From: Acidimicrobiia bacterium
GTDB taxonomy: Bacteria > Actinomycetota > Acidimicrobiia > Spongiisociales > UBA4744
NCBI GenBank assembly: GCA_029863625.1
Contig: JAOTUY010000004.1
Span: 31,142-95,141, forward strand
Length of the DNA: 64,000 nt
Direction of reading: 5' to 3'
A program made the position numbers and the translations under genes. The notes below the pieces were generated by a model. It made no database searches. It had not been told where the DNA came from and worked only from the letters and a program-made list of their open reading frames with translations. This document shows positions 20,170-30,562 of the stretch, piece after piece; positions within the stretch are counted from its first letter, which is position 1, and each line of letters starts with the position of its first letter.

Positions 20170-21086
20170 CGACGCTCGATGATCTCGTCGCATCGGGGGG
20201 ACTTCGCTCCTCGGTATCCATTACGGGCTTGACGACCTACAAGCTTGGCGGCCCGGCCCGCTACTACCTCGAGGCGGAGGACGAAGCGCAATTGGTTTCG
20301 ATCGGTGAAGCTCTCGAGGACGAACCCGTGCTCGTTCTCGGGCGCGGCAGCAATCTCATTGTCAGCGACGACGGTTTCCCGGGCCTGGTGGTGCACCTTG
20401 GGGCGGGTTTTGTGAGGACCGACCTCGACGAACACGGAACAGTCACATCAGGCGCGGCTACCTCGTTGCCCGCCTTGGCCCGTACCTGCGCCCGGGCAGG
20501 CCGTGGTGGCTTGGAGTTCTTCATCGGAATACCGGGCTCCGTCGGTGGAGGGGTGAGGATGAACGCAGGTTGCCACGGGTCCGAAACCAAAGACCGGCTG
20601 GAATCTGCCCGTGTGATCGACTTGCGTCGAGGTGAGGTGGGGGATCGTAAACCCGACGACCTGCAGATGACGTATCGCCATACCAACCTGCGAGCTGATG
20701 AGATTGTCATCTCGGCCGTCTTTTCATCGGAGCTTCGGGAACCGGCTGAGATTGAAGAGACCATGCGCGAGATCACCCGGTGGCGACGAGAGCATCAACC
20801 CGGCGGTACCTTCAATGCCGGGAGTGTCTTCAAGAATCCACCGGGCGATTCGGCCGGCCGCATCATCGACAGCCTCGGGCTCAAGGGCACGCGCATCGGT
20901 GGCGCGCACGTATCCAGCAAACATGCCAACTTCTTTATTGCTGATGACGGGGTATGTGCCCAGGATGTGTACGACCTCGTCTGGGCGGTTCGTCGCCGGG
21001 TCGGGATCGAACTCGATATCTGGTTACAGCCGGAAGTCCAGTTCGCCGGAAGTTTCCGTCCCTCGCCGGACGAGGGGGCGCGATGA
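20166..21086 (+). CDS. murB: UDP-N-acetylenolpyruvoylglucosamine reductase MurB
   Basis: TTYKLGGPARYYLEA; GRGSNLIVSDDGFPGLVVHLG; GIPGSVGGGVRMNAGCHG. Confidence 0.96.
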   Translation: MTTLDDLVASGGLRSSVSITGLTTYKLGGPARYYLEAEDEAQLVSIGEALEDEPVLVLGRGSNLIVSDDGFPGLVVHLGAGFVRTDLDEHGTVTSGAATSLPALARTCARAGRGGLEFFIGIPGSVGGGVRMNAGCHGSETKDRLESARVIDLRRGEVGDRKPDDLQMTYRHTNLRADEIVISAVFSSELREPAEIEETMREITRWRREHQPGGTFNAGSVFKNPPGDSAGRIIDSLGLKGTRIGGAHVSSKHANFFIADDGVCAQDVYDLVWAVRRRVGIELDIWLQPEVQFAGSFRPSPDEGAR

Positions 21087-21832
21087 CCACCCGGGTCGAC
21101 CCTCGACTAGCGGAACGACGTCGTACCGTGGCCGAGGGCAATGCCCGCAAGCGGTTGCGGAGAATCCTCTGGGCGCTACTCGTGGTTTCCCTCGTCGCGG
21201 CCGTCGGTTGGGTGGCGCAATCGCCATGGTTTTCTATCGCACATGTCGCCGTCTCCGGAGTTGGTGGCAGCGACGCGCACCGGATCCTCGAGACCAATGG
21301 CATCGTGGAAGGGACTCCGCTGATATCTGTGGCCCCCCGGCGGGTCGAAGCACTGTTGCAGGAGGACCCATGGATAGCCGACGCAACGGTGCGCCGGGTG
21401 ATCCCCGATGCGATCGAGGTCGTGGTGAAGGAGCGGATCCCGTTCGCGTGGGTCCAGATGGGAAAAGGGTGGGCGGTCATCGCCGAGGATCTCACCGTAC
21501 TGCGCAATGACGGTCAACCGACCGGGCCTTCGCTGGTTATCGAGGTGTCCGCCCACGGCCGGGGCGATCGCGTCAAAGATCCACGAGTGATCGGGGGAGT
21601 GACCTTTCTTGCCGGCTTACCCATCGATACCAGAAACCAGGTTTCTCTGGCCGAACAAGATGGAGAATTGTGGGCAGACGTCGGCGGACTGGCCGTACGC
21701 CTGGGGCTACCCACGGAAATGAAGGAGAAGGCCGCGGCCCTGCTGGCGATTCTTGGGGAAGGGATCCCCTCTGGATCGGTGGTCAATCTCGTTGCGCCAA
21801 CCCGCCCGGCCGTCGTCGAACCTTCACCCTAA
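21083..21832 (+). CDS. ftsQ: Cell division protein FtsQ (POTRA)
   Basis: TM then VAVSGVGGSDAHRILETNGIVEGTPLISV...DPWIADATVRRVIPDAIEVVVKER. Confidence 0.9.
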   Translation: MTTRVDPRLAERRRTVAEGNARKRLRRILWALLVVSLVAAVGWVAQSPWFSIAHVAVSGVGGSDAHRILETNGIVEGTPLISVAPRRVEALLQEDPWIADATVRRVIPDAIEVVVKERIPFAWVQMGKGWAVIAEDLTVLRNDGQPTGPSLVIEVSAHGRGDRVKDPRVIGGVTFLAGLPIDTRNQVSLAEQDGELWADVGGLAVRLGLPTEMKEKAAALLAILGEGIPSGSVVNLVAPTRPAVVEPSP

Positions 21833-21837
21833 ACTCG

Positions 21838-21903
21838 AGCTTTAAGTTTTTGGTCTTTGTTTGGTTCAGAAACAAGCGTAAGGTTCAGGTCAAACCTAAA
21901 GCT
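21838..21903 (+). promoter_or_regulatory. AT-rich inverted-repeat leader upstream of ftsZ
   Basis: AGCTTTAAGTTT (21838-21849) pairs 11/12 with AAACCTAAAGCT (21892-21903); inner TTGTTT/AAACAA. Confidence 0.45.
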
Positions 21904-21919
21904 TTGAAAGGATTTCACC

Positions 21920-22978
21920 GTGGCGACTTCACGAGGAAGCTCGACGACGCAGAGCTATCTGGCAGTGATCAAAGTGGTGGGCGTTGGTGGGGGCGGTGTG
22001 AACGCGATCAACCGGATGATTGATGCGGGAGTGCGCGGCGTCGAGTTCATTGCCATCAATACCGATGCTCAGGCTCTCTTGATGTCGGACGCCGATATCA
22101 AGCTCGATTTGGGTCGGGACATCACTCGAGGGCTCGGAGCAGGAGCCAATCCCGAGGTCGGCAGGGCCGCGGCCGAGGGGCACAAGGAAGAGCTCGAAGA
22201 GGTCCTGAAGGGTGCGGACATGGTGTTCGTCACCGCCGGCGAAGGTGGTGGCACCGGGACGGGCGGAGCTCCGATTGTTGCCAGCGTTGCGCGCGGGATC
22301 GGAGCCTTGACGGTCGGGGTGGTCACTCGACCGTTTGGCTTCGAGGGCCGGCGTCGTTCCGTTCAAGCCGAGCAAGGCATCCAGGACCTTCGGGAAGCCG
22401 TCGACACCTTGATCGTCATCCCCAATGATCGGCTCTTGGAAATCGCCGACGATCGCACTCCCATTATCGATGCCTTCCGGATGGCAGATGAAGTACTCAT
22501 GGGTGGTGTGGCTGGTATCACCGATCTGATCACGACGCCGGGACTGATCAACGTCGACTTCGCCGATGTCCGGACCATCCTGTCCGACGCCGGGACGGCG
22601 GTAATGGGCATCGGTCGTGCCTCCGGTGAGGACCGGGCCGATCAGGCCGCCCAGCGGGCAATCTCGAGTTCTCTGCTCGAGACATCGATGGAGGGGGCCC
22701 GCGGCTTGTTGTTGACGATTTCCGGACCTTCAGCGATGACCCTGCATGAGGTCAATCAGGCTGCAATGGTGGTCGCCGAACACAGCGACGCCGACGCCGA
22801 CATCATTTTCGGAGCCGTCGTGGACGACAACCTGGGCGAGGAGATCAAGGTGACCGTCATCGCCGCCGGGTTTGACCGCAGCCGCCGGAACGAAGCCCGT
22901 GGGATTGCTTCGGGAAGCATGTCCAGGCCGCTGGAACGTGTTGACGATCTTGACATCCCGAGCTTCGTGCAAGGATGA
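21920..22978 (+). CDS. ftsZ: Cell division GTPase FtsZ
   Basis: [32 protein letters not shown] tubulin signature. Confidence 0.98.
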   Translation: MATSRGSSTTQSYLAVIKVVGVGGGGVNAINRMIDAGVRGVEFIAINTDAQALLMSDADIKLDLGRDITRGLGAGANPEVGRAAAEGHKEELEEVLKGADMVFVTAGEGGGTGTGGAPIVASVARGIGALTVGVVTRPFGFEGRRRSVQAEQGIQDLREAVDTLIVIPNDRLLEIADDRTPIIDAFRMADEVLMGGVAGITDLITTPGLINVDFADVRTILSDAGTAVMGIGRASGEDRADQAAQRAISSSLLETSMEGARGLLLTISGPSAMTLHEVNQAAMVVAEHSDADADIIFGAVVDDNLGEEIKVTVIAAGFDRSRRNEARGIASGSMSRPLERVDDLDIPSFVQG

Positions 22979-23598
22979 TTCGACCGCCCGGATTCCGGGG
23001 GGCTGCTTTTACGAGCGCCCAGCACGGTGACCTGCGGAACGACCACAAGGCGCGCGGTGCCATCGCCGCCCGGCTCAATATCCCGGATGCCTGGGCAACC
23101 GTAAACCAGGTGCACGGTGCGGTCGTCGTCGAGGCGTGGGAGCCGGGTTCGCAGGGCAAGGCCGACTCCATGTATACGGGCCGGTCAGGACTTCCGGTTG
23201 CCGTCTTCACCGCAGATTGTCTGGCTGTGGTGCTCGAGGCCGACCGCGGCGTTGGAATAGCGCATGCCGGCTGGCGAGGGGTCGTGGCGGGTGTCGTTGA
23301 AAACCTCCGCGCGGCGATGGAGACGGCCGGGTGGACTCCGCTGAGGTGCGCCGTAGGCCCCGGAATCGGGCCTTGCTGCTTTGAGGTAGGGCCCGAGGTT
23401 GCGGCTCGATTCCCGGCCAACACGGCGACCACCACCTGGGGGACCGTGAGCGTGGACCTGGCGGCCGCTGTGGCAGCCCGGTTGGATGGAATGGATCTTT
23501 GGCAAGCGGAGGCCTGTACTCGTTGCGCCGACGAGTACTTCTCGCACAGGCGAGACGCAACGTCCGCCCGCATGGCCGGGATCGTTTGGCTGCCATGA
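22975..23598 (+). CDS. pgeF: Polyphenol oxidase/YfiH family (purine nucleoside phosphorylase, PgeF)
   Basis: [47 protein letters not shown]. Confidence 0.93.
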   Translation: MIRPPGFRGAAFTSAQHGDLRNDHKARGAIAARLNIPDAWATVNQVHGAVVVEAWEPGSQGKADSMYTGRSGLPVAVFTADCLAVVLEADRGVGIAHAGWRGVVAGVVENLRAAMETAGWTPLRCAVGPGIGPCCFEVGPEVAARFPANTATTTWGTVSVDLAAAVAARLDGMDLWQAEACTRCADEYFSHRRDATSARMAGIVWLP

Positions 23599-24269
23599 GT
23601 CTCGAGTCGGTCCGTCAGAGAATGGCGGCCGCTGCTCAACGCAGCGGCCGGGACGTGGACCAGGTCACTTTGATCGCGGTTGGTAAAACCCACCCCGTCG
23701 ATGTGCTGATGCAGGTCTACGAGGCCGGCCATCGTGATTTCGGTGAGAACCGCGCCGCGGAGCTGGCGGACAAAGCTGCAGTCATGCCCCCCGATGTCCG
23801 CTGGCATTTCGTGGGTCCGCTGCAGCGCAACAAGGTGAGGCAGGTCCGACCGGTCGCACACTTGCTCCATTCGATGGATCGACTGAACCTGGGGGAAGCC
23901 TGGCTCAAGGGACCTGGGGTTGCACCACCTGCTCTGCTCGAGGTGAACCTCGCTGAAGAACCGCAGAAGTCGGGTGTTTCGGTCGACGATGTGTCTGCGA
24001 TGACGGATCGGCTCCTGACGCTCGGCGTAGACCTGCGAGGAGTTATGGCGATTCCCCCGCAGATTGATGTTCCGGAGCAAGCCAGACGAAATTTCCGTCG
24101 GTTGGCCGGTTTGCGGGCCGAACTGGCCGCCGTTTACCCGGTCATGACGCAGCTGTCGATGGGCATGTCCGACGACTTCGAGGCTGCCATCGAAGAAGGA
24201 GCGACGATGATTCGCGTCGGACGGGCTATCTTTGGTCCGAGAGTCGAGCAACACCAAGGGATCTCATGA
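23595..24269 (+). CDS. YggS family PLP-dependent protein
   Basis: LIAVGKTHPVDVLMQVYEAGHRDFGENRAAEL; WHFVGPLQRNKVRQV; LSMGMSDDFEAAIEEGATMIRVGRAIFG. Confidence 0.95.
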   Translation: MSLESVRQRMAAAAQRSGRDVDQVTLIAVGKTHPVDVLMQVYEAGHRDFGENRAAELADKAAVMPPDVRWHFVGPLQRNKVRQVRPVAHLLHSMDRLNLGEAWLKGPGVAPPALLEVNLAEEPQKSGVSVDDVSAMTDRLLTLGVDLRGVMAIPPQIDVPEQARRNFRRLAGLRAELAAVYPVMTQLSMGMSDDFEAAIEEGATMIRVGRAIFGPRVEQHQGIS

Positions 24270-24805
24270 GTCAGTTGTGGCAAAAGGCGCTTCTTTACCT
24301 CGGCCTGGTCGACGAAGAAGCCATCGATGAGGAACGCAACCAACCGATTGAGGCTGCTCCGATGCAGTCCCAAGTGCGCACCGTCTCCAACCGTTCGGAG
24401 GGTGTGGTCGGGCGACGGGTTGAACCACCAGCCGGTCGAGCTCCTATGTCGGTATCGGACCGGACGATGGTGACGGCCGGGTCGACCTCGGGTGTACGAC
24501 AAGTCAAGTCGGCAGATGCTCAATGCGACATCGTGGAGGCCACGGGTTTTTCCGACGCCAAGCTTCTCGCCGACCGGATTCGTGGGCGGGTGCCGGTGGT
24601 GCTCAATCTGCGAGCCACCGACCCGGACATGGTGCGGCGTCTGATCGATTTTGCCAGCGGACTGACCTACGCCCTCGACGGCACCATGCGCAAGATCTCT
24701 GAGGGCGTCATCATGGTGTTGCCGCCTCGCGTTTCGCTGGGGCGGGAAGAGAAACGAAGACTGGCCGACCTGGGTCTCTACTCGACTGCCGAAGACGGCG
24801 AATAG
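24266..24805 (+). CDS. sepF: Cell division protein SepF
   Basis: DAKLLADRIRGRVPVVLNLRATDPDMVRRLIDFASGLTYALDGTMRKISEGVIMVLPP. Confidence 0.93.
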   Translation: MSQLWQKALLYLGLVDEEAIDEERNQPIEAAPMQSQVRTVSNRSEGVVGRRVEPPAGRAPMSVSDRTMVTAGSTSGVRQVKSADAQCDIVEATGFSDAKLLADRIRGRVPVVLNLRATDPDMVRRLIDFASGLTYALDGTMRKISEGVIMVLPPRVSLGREEKRRLADLGLYSTAEDGE

Positions 24806-24813
24806 GCTCGGCA

Positions 24814-25065
24814 GTGGCGATTGTCTGCTCGCTGATTCAGCTGTACACCCTGGTCGTCTTCGCGCGCATCCTGCTCGAATGGGTTCGCGTTCCCAGTGAA
24901 CATCCGGTTGGGAAAGTCCGCTCCGCTCTGGCAACTGTCGTCGACCCGGTACTCCTCCCTCTGCGGAAGATCATCCCTCCGGTCCGTATGGGCGGGGCCG
25001 CGCTCGATCTTTCTCCGCTGATCCTGCTGGTCGGTCTCAGCATCCTGTCTAGAGCGGTTTGCTGA
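24814..25065 (+). CDS. YggT family membrane protein
   Basis: RILLEWVRVPSEHPVGKVRSALATVVDPVLLPLRKIIPPVRMGGAALDLSPLILL. Confidence 0.88.
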   Translation: MAIVCSLIQLYTLVVFARILLEWVRVPSEHPVGKVRSALATVVDPVLLPLRKIIPPVRMGGAALDLSPLILLVGLSILSRAVC

Positions 25066-25167
25066 CGGTCAATTGGTCCAACAGAGCCTTCTCTGTTCAA
25101 CAAACACTCGGGAGTCGCTCTACGAGGGCTAAGCTCCCCACACGCACGTTCTTGAGGTGATTGAGCC

Positions 25168-25836
25168 ATGGTGTTGAGTCCAATCGATATTGAACAGAAG
25201 ACATTCAGGGTTGCCCTGCGCGGCTATGCCGAAGAAGAAGTCGACCAATTCCTCGATGAGATCGTCATCGCGATTCGCGAGTATGAGCGACAATTGCGAG
25301 ACGCCAATGAGCGAGTCGCAGTACTCGAAGAACAGCTCGAGGCGAACCGCGAGACTGAGGAGCGCATCAAGAAGACGCTCATCATTGCCCAGCGCACAGC
25401 CGACCAGGTTGTTCAGGAAGCCCGCGGTGAAGCGCAACAACTACTGGTCGAAGCTCGGACCCAGGCTTCGGAGGTCGAGGTGGAGCGGATCCAGGAACGC
25501 GAGAGCCTGGTTGCCGACCTCGATCGGCTGCGGTCGTCGGTGGGAAGCCTCAAGGACCGTCTTGTGGCCCTGGCCGACTCCACCCTGGAGAATCTCGAAC
25601 CGATCGAACAGGACGTCATCGCAGCCCAGCCCGAGGAAGCCGAAGTCGAGGAATGGGACAATGACCCCGACGACGTCGATGACTTCGATACGGAGGCCTC
25701 CGAGGGTCCGGACCACGAGTCCGACGAGCACCCGGTTGAAGGTGAAGCGGGCGACGACCATCGCGAGGAGAGCTCAGGACAGGTTTTCCTCGGTTCGACC
25801 CATCGTCCCTGGGACAGAGGCGAATCAGACAGTTAG
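25168..25836 (+). CDS. DivIVA domain protein
   Basis: MVLSPIDIEQKTFRVALRGYAEEEVDQFLDEI then coiled coil and acidic tail. Confidence 0.93.
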   Translation: MVLSPIDIEQKTFRVALRGYAEEEVDQFLDEIVIAIREYERQLRDANERVAVLEEQLEANRETEERIKKTLIIAQRTADQVVQEARGEAQQLLVEARTQASEVEVERIQERESLVADLDRLRSSVGSLKDRLVALADSTLENLEPIEQDVIAAQPEEAEVEEWDNDPDDVDDFDTEASEGPDHESDEHPVEGEAGDDHREESSGQVFLGSTHRPWDRGESDS

Positions 25837-25846
25837 GCCCAAAGGC

Positions 25847-28800
25847 TCAGGCCTGTTCCGCTGAACTTCCTGCCCGGTTGACCGCCATCGTTACCGGGTC
25901 GCCGTCGATCTCAATGTCGGTACCGATAAGCTGATCCTCTCGCGTGACGGATGTTGCCAGCACCTCGGCGGCGATCACCGCGGCGTGAACCTCGATTGCC
26001 GCCGCGATCCGTGCGGAGTCGCTCGACCAGATAACCGTGATCCGATCGGCAACGTCGAGACCACTTTGGCGCCGTATCTGTTGGATGCGGTTGATCAATT
26101 CGCGAGCCGTCCCTTCGATCTCGAGGTCCGGCGTCGTGGTGGTGTCGATGGCGACCGAAAGGGGGCCCTCTGCGGCGACGACCAGACCGGCCCGGGGCAC
26201 CCGTTGCACGATCACGTCATCTGACCCGATCTCGTGACCGGCCACAACGATGTCCCCACCGTCGACCAACGTTTGCACCGACTCTTCGTCGAGCTGACCG
26301 AGGGCGGCGGCCACCATCTGTACACTGGTCCCGAGGCGTGGGCCGAGCCTCTTGAAATTGGCCTTGATTTCTAGATCGACCAACTCCCTCTCATCCTGGC
26401 CGACCAGCACCTCTTTGACATTCAGTTCCTCGGTGATCAGCCAACCGTGGGACGCGACGGCCTCGGTGATCTCCGCGTTGCGAGACAGCACGGTCAAGGA
26501 CGGGAGGGGCCTTCGGACCTTGAGCCCGTGGGTGACGCGCAAGGAGCGCCCGAGGTTCACCACCTGTCGCACCCAATTCATGGCGTTCTCGAGTTCGGCA
26601 GAGATCAACTCGGGTCGCGGCTCCGGATAGTCGGTGTGGTGCACGCTGAGCGGGCCTTCGGTGCCGGCCGGGCGGTGATCAACTACGAGTCGCTGGTACA
26701 GCTCCTCGGTAACGAAGGGAAGCACTGGTGCGATGACCTTCGAAAAGGTTACGAGCACCTCGTAAAGGGTTGCGAAGGCGGCGATCTTGTCTGTGTCATC
26801 GTTACTCCTGGTGCGCCAGAAGCGACGGCGGGAGCGGCGGATGTACCAATTGGTCAGGTCGTCGATGAAGGCGACCATCGGCGGGATGACCGCGTACAGG
26901 TAGTAGCCCTCCATCTGCTCATTGACCTCCGAGATCAGACTCTGGAGAACAGACAGTATCCAGCGATCGATTTCGGCTCGTTCGCCCGGTGGCGGAGCGA
27001 GGTTCAGGTCTTCGGTCGATATCCCGTCTGCCTCAGCGTAGGTCGTGAGGAATGAGTAGGCGTTCCAAAGAGGAAGCATGACGGCCCGGGTCACTTCCCG
27101 CACCCCGCCTTCCGTGAAGCGGAGGGGTTCGGCCCGCAAGAGCGGGGAGTTGATCAGATAGGCACGGAGCGCGTCGGCACCATGCGTGGCGAGGATCTCC
27201 ATCGGGTCCGGGTAGTTCTTAAGGCTTTTCGACATCTTCCTGCCATCCTCGGCGAGGATCAGCCCGTTGACGACACAGTTCTGGAAGGGGATATCGTCGA
27301 AGAGGCCGGTCGCCAAAACGAGGAGGGTATAGAACCAGCCGCGGGTTTGGTCGAGGCCCTCGGCGATGAAATCGGCCGGGAACCGACGGGCAAAGGCTTC
27401 CTCGTTCTCGAACGGGTAGTGATTCTGGGCGTACGGCATTGAGCCTGACTCAAACCAAACGTCGAGCACTTCGGGGACCCGCTCCATAGTGCCGGAGCAT
27501 TCGGAGCACGGGAAGGCGACGACGTCGACGATGTGCTTGTGGAGGTCATCGAGGTGAACTCCCGACCGCCCGGCCAGTTCGTCAATCGAACCAATGCACA
27601 CTTGCTCGCTGCAGCCATCGCACTCCCAGACGGGGATGCAGCTACCCCAGTACCGGTTGCGGCTGATGGCCCAATCGCGGGCGTTCTCCAGCCAGTTTCC
27701 GAAACGCCGGGTTCCCACGAACTCAGGAACCCAGTGGATTTGTCCGTTGAGTGCGACCATCCGATCCTTGAACTGCTCGACGCGCACGAACCACGTCGGG
27801 ATCGCTTTGTAGATCAGCGGCGTTCCCGTCCGATAGCAGAATGGATACGCGTGCCGGATCTGGTCTCGGTGGAGCAGCGTTCCCCGGCGCTTGAGCAACT
27901 CGATGAGTTTTGCGTCGGCATCCTTTACGTACATGCCGGCCACGTCCGGAACCTGATCGGTAAAACGTGCCTCGGCGTCGACCGGATCGAGCATGACCGT
28001 CACACCGGCGTCGGCGAGGGCATAGAAGTCGGCTTCGCCGTAGGCGGGTGCCATATGCACGAGGCCGGTGCCTTCGTCGGTGGTGACCTCGGGACTGGAG
28101 ATCACCCGGAAGGCGCCGTGGTCGCGTTCCTCCTCGAAATATGAGAACGGGGGTTCGTATTGGGTCCCGATCAGCTCTCGACCGTTGGCCCGGCGGGCGA
28201 CGATCCCATCCGGCCAGATGGTCCCGGCGAGGTTGTCGGCTACCCAATGGCGCTCGCCATCGACCTCGATGGCCGAGTAGCCGATATCCTCGCCAACCGC
28301 TACCGCCAGGTTGGCAGGGAGCGTCCAGGGCGTTGTCGTCCAGATCGTGAGATAGTCACCCTCGCGCGCCGGACCGTTGGTCTGGAGTACCCGCAAACGA
28401 ACCGTGATGGCGGGGTCGTCGACCTCCCGGTAGTCGAGGTTGGCTTCGAAGTTGGAGAGTGGCGTTGAGGCACCCCACGAGTAAGGGAGCACTTTGAAGT
28501 CCCGGTAGATGAGGCCTTTATCCCAGAGCCTTCGAAAGACCCACCACACACTTTCCATGAAGTCGAGGTCCATGGTCTTGTAGTCGTTTTCGAAGTCGAC
28601 CCATCGCCCAATCCGGCGGGTGATCGTTTCCCAACTTTCCGTGTTGGTCTGCACATGCTCCCGGCATGCTTCGTTGAACCGGTCTATACCGAATTCGTTG
28701 ATTTCACGTGGACCAGAGAGCCCGAGGATCTTCTGGACTTCCATCTCTATGGGAAGGCCGTGCGTATCCCAGCCAAACCGTCTTTCCACACGGTGGCCGC

Positions 28801-29041
28801 GCATGGTCCAATAGCGAGGGACGATGTCCTTGATGACGCCGGCCAGGAGATTGCCATAGTGGGGGCTGCCGGTAACGAAGGGCGGACCGTCGTAAAATGT
28901 GTACTCGGATTCCTCCGGTCTCATGGCGACGGATGTCTGAAAGGCATCGAGCTCGTCCCAAAGACCGAGGATCCGCTCTTCGAGAGCGGGGAAGTCGACG
29001 TTGGGTGGCACCCTTCGAAACGATTGGTCTGATGTGCTCAT
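25847..29041 (-). CDS. ileS: Isoleucyl-tRNA synthetase
   Basis: YDGPPFVTGSPHYGNLLAGVIKDI (HIGH) and GRKMSKSLKNYP (KMSKS). Confidence 0.97.
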   Translation of the reverse strand: MSTSDQSFRRVPPNVDFPALEERILGLWDELDAFQTSVAMRPEESEYTFYDGPPFVTGSPHYGNLLAGVIKDIVPRYWTMRGHRVERRFGWDTHGLPIEMEVQKILGLSGPREINEFGIDRFNEACREHVQTNTESWETITRRIGRWVDFENDYKTMDLDFMESVWWVFRRLWDKGLIYRDFKVLPYSWGASTPLSNFEANLDYREVDDPAITVRLRVLQTNGPAREGDYLTIWTTTPWTLPANLAVAVGEDIGYSAIEVDGERHWVADNLAGTIWPDGIVARRANGRELIGTQYEPPFSYFEEERDHGAFRVISSPEVTTDEGTGLVHMAPAYGEADFYALADAGVTVMLDPVDAEARFTDQVPDVAGMYVKDADAKLIELLKRRGTLLHRDQIRHAYPFCYRTGTPLIYKAIPTWFVRVEQFKDRMVALNGQIHWVPEFVGTRRFGNWLENARDWAISRNRYWGSCIPVWECDGCSEQVCIGSIDELAGRSGVHLDDLHKHIVDVVAFPCSECSGTMERVPEVLDVWFESGSMPYAQNHYPFENEEAFARRFPADFIAEGLDQTRGWFYTLLVLATGLFDDIPFQNCVVNGLILAEDGRKMSKSLKNYPDPMEILATHGADALRAYLINSPLLRAEPLRFTEGGVREVTRAVMLPLWNAYSFLTTYAEADGISTEDLNLAPPPGERAEIDRWILSVLQSLISEVNEQMEGYYLYAVIPPMVAFIDDLTNWYIRRSRRRFWRTRSNDDTDKIAAFATLYEVLVTFSKVIAPVLPFVTEELYQRLVVDHRPAGTEGPLSVHHTDYPEPRPELISAELENAMNWVRQVVNLGRSLRVTHGLKVRRPLPSLTVLSRNAEITEAVASHGWLITEELNVKEVLVGQDERELVDLEIKANFKRLGPRLGTSVQMVAAALGQLDEESVQTLVDGGDIVVAGHEIGSDDVIVQRVPRAGLVVAAEGPLSVAIDTTTTPDLEIEGTARELINRIQQIRRQSGLDVADRITVIWSSDSARIAAAIEVHAAVIAAEVLATSVTREDQLIGTDIEIDGDPVTMAVNRAGSSAEQA

Positions 29042-29054
29042 CCGATCGGGCTCC

Positions 29055-29320
29055 TCGTCCGTCGTCGTCTCGGCATCTTTCCGGGACGGGCCTGATCAGG
29101 CCCGCGGTACCACCCGGCTTGCCGAAACGCCCTCGCGCATTCGACCGCTCATTGGCCCCATCGCGGGGGGGAAACCCGACGGGTTCTACATCCGGTATGT
29201 CAATCCCGGCTTCTTCCCGCAGCTCCAGGGGTGATATCGGTTGGCGTCCAAACACCGGCCTTTCACCATTCGCCGGCTCGCTGGGCTGGACGTTCCCGAC
29301 CGAGGTCCCTGTCAACGCTT
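29055..29320 (-). promoter_or_regulatory. T-box leader upstream of ileS
   Basis: Minus strand: GAATGGTGAAAGGCCGGTG...CGATATCACCCC (candidate ATC Ile specifier)...GGGTGGTACCGCGGGCCTGATCAGGCCCGTCCC (T-box core). Confidence 0.85.
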
Positions 29321-29378
29321 AGCACCGGCATCGTACTCCGACCGATCCCTCAGGCCAACCGGGTACGCTGACTTTCAA

Positions 29379-29699
29379 ATGAGTATCGACCGACCCGCCG
29401 ACCAGAATCTTTCGTCGGCGGTGGCAGAACGAGATGGCGGAGCGGTCCTGGAGGTCTGGGTTGTGCCGGGGGCATCGAGGACGGAGGTCACGGGTCTACA
29501 CGACGGCGCGGTACGGATCCGTGTGGCAGCTCCGGCCGAGGGCGGAAAGGCCAACCAGGCGCTTGTCAATCTCCTCAAAGCAATCACCGGGGCCGAGGCC
29601 GAGATCATTCGGGGCCGAAATTCCCGAAGAAAGCAGTTGTTGGTGGGGGGAGTGAGGGCTGTCGATTTGGTGAGGCTGGTTTCAGAGCATGTCGGGTGA
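29379..29699 (+). CDS. DUF167 (YggU) family protein
   Basis: LEVWVVPGASRTEVTGLHDGAVRIRVAAPAEGGKANQALVNLL. Confidence 0.93.
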   Translation: MSIDRPADQNLSSAVAERDGGAVLEVWVVPGASRTEVTGLHDGAVRIRVAAPAEGGKANQALVNLLKAITGAEAEIIRGRNSRRKQLLVGGVRAVDLVRLVSEHVG

Positions 29700-29735
29700 C
29701 TCTGCTATCTTCCTGCGCTCAGGAGAGAATGAGGT

Positions 29736-30110
29736 GTGATGTCGAGGCAATTGGCACAATCGACTCTTGACAAGTTCCGAGCGGTACTCGAGGAAGAGCA
29801 AACCCGCTTGCGCGACCTTCTCGAGGAGCACGAACAGGAGAGAGAAAAGGCTCGATTGGCCGAGACGGCTGCTGAACGGAGCCCAGACCCGACGAGCGCC
29901 GAGGGCGGTTCCATGGTCTTCGAGTACGAGAAGGATCTGTCCGTCGATGCCAACACTGAGGATCTTCTTCGCAAGGCCACGAATGCGCTGGAGCGACTCA
30001 AAAGGGGCGAGTACGGAATCTGCGAATCGTGCGGAATCGCTATCCCTGTGGCTCGTCTCGAGGTGCTTCCCTATACGACGCTGTGTGTGGATTGCGCGCA
30101 ACGTCGCTGA
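29736..30110 (+). CDS. TraR/DksA family zinc-finger protein
   Basis: ALERLKRGEYGICESCGIAIPVARLEVLPYTTLCVDCAQ. Confidence 0.92.
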   Translation: MMSRQLAQSTLDKFRAVLEEEQTRLRDLLEEHEQEREKARLAETAAERSPDPTSAEGGSMVFEYEKDLSVDANTEDLLRKATNALERLKRGEYGICESCGIAIPVARLEVLPYTTLCVDCAQRR

Positions 30111-30562
30111 GGGCCACCCGGCTCAAGGCGGCCGGCATTGGCGCGGCCGTCGTTCTGGTCGATCAACTGACCAAGGCGTGGGCACGTTCTGCTCTCGATG
30201 ACTCGATGATTGACGTTATCCCCGGATTCTTGCGCTTGGCTCTGGCCGAGAACTCAGGTGCTGCGTTTGGGTTCTTCCGAGGCGGTGGAGAGATCATCGC
30301 CGTTTTCGCAGTCGTGGCGGTGGGCGTCATCTTCTTTGCTTTCCGGGCAATCGATCACTGGGGGGACCTCATCGGTCTCGGATTGGTGCTCGGTGGAGCC
30401 GTCGGTAATCTCGTCGACCGTCTGACTCGCGGTGATGGTCTGCTGGACGGGCGAGTTACCGATTGGATCGAACTTTGGTTCATACCGAATTTCAACGTCG
30501 CCGACGCATCCATATCCATCGGTGTCGCCCTGGTGCTGTTGGGGGCTCTTCGCAGACCATGA
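30092..30562 (+). CDS. lspA: Lipoprotein signal peptidase LspA
   Basis: VDQLTKAWA; LALAENSGAAFG; GGAVGNLVDR; FNVADASISIG; start uncertain. Confidence 0.92.
   Translation: MRATSLRATRLKAAGIGAAVVLVDQLTKAWARSALDDSMIDVIPGFLRLALAENSGAAFGFFRGGGEIIAVFAVVAVGVIFFAFRAIDHWGDLIGLGLVLGGAVGNLVDRLTRGDGLLDGRVTDWIELWFIPNFNVADASISIGVALVLLGALRRP

Noticed and set aside
22857-24257. 466-aa minus-strand ORF
   Set aside because: Antisense to pgeF and yggS, both with clear motifs.
26447-28144. Long plus-strand ORFs 26447..27055 and 27533..28144
   Set aside because: Antisense shadows of ileS.
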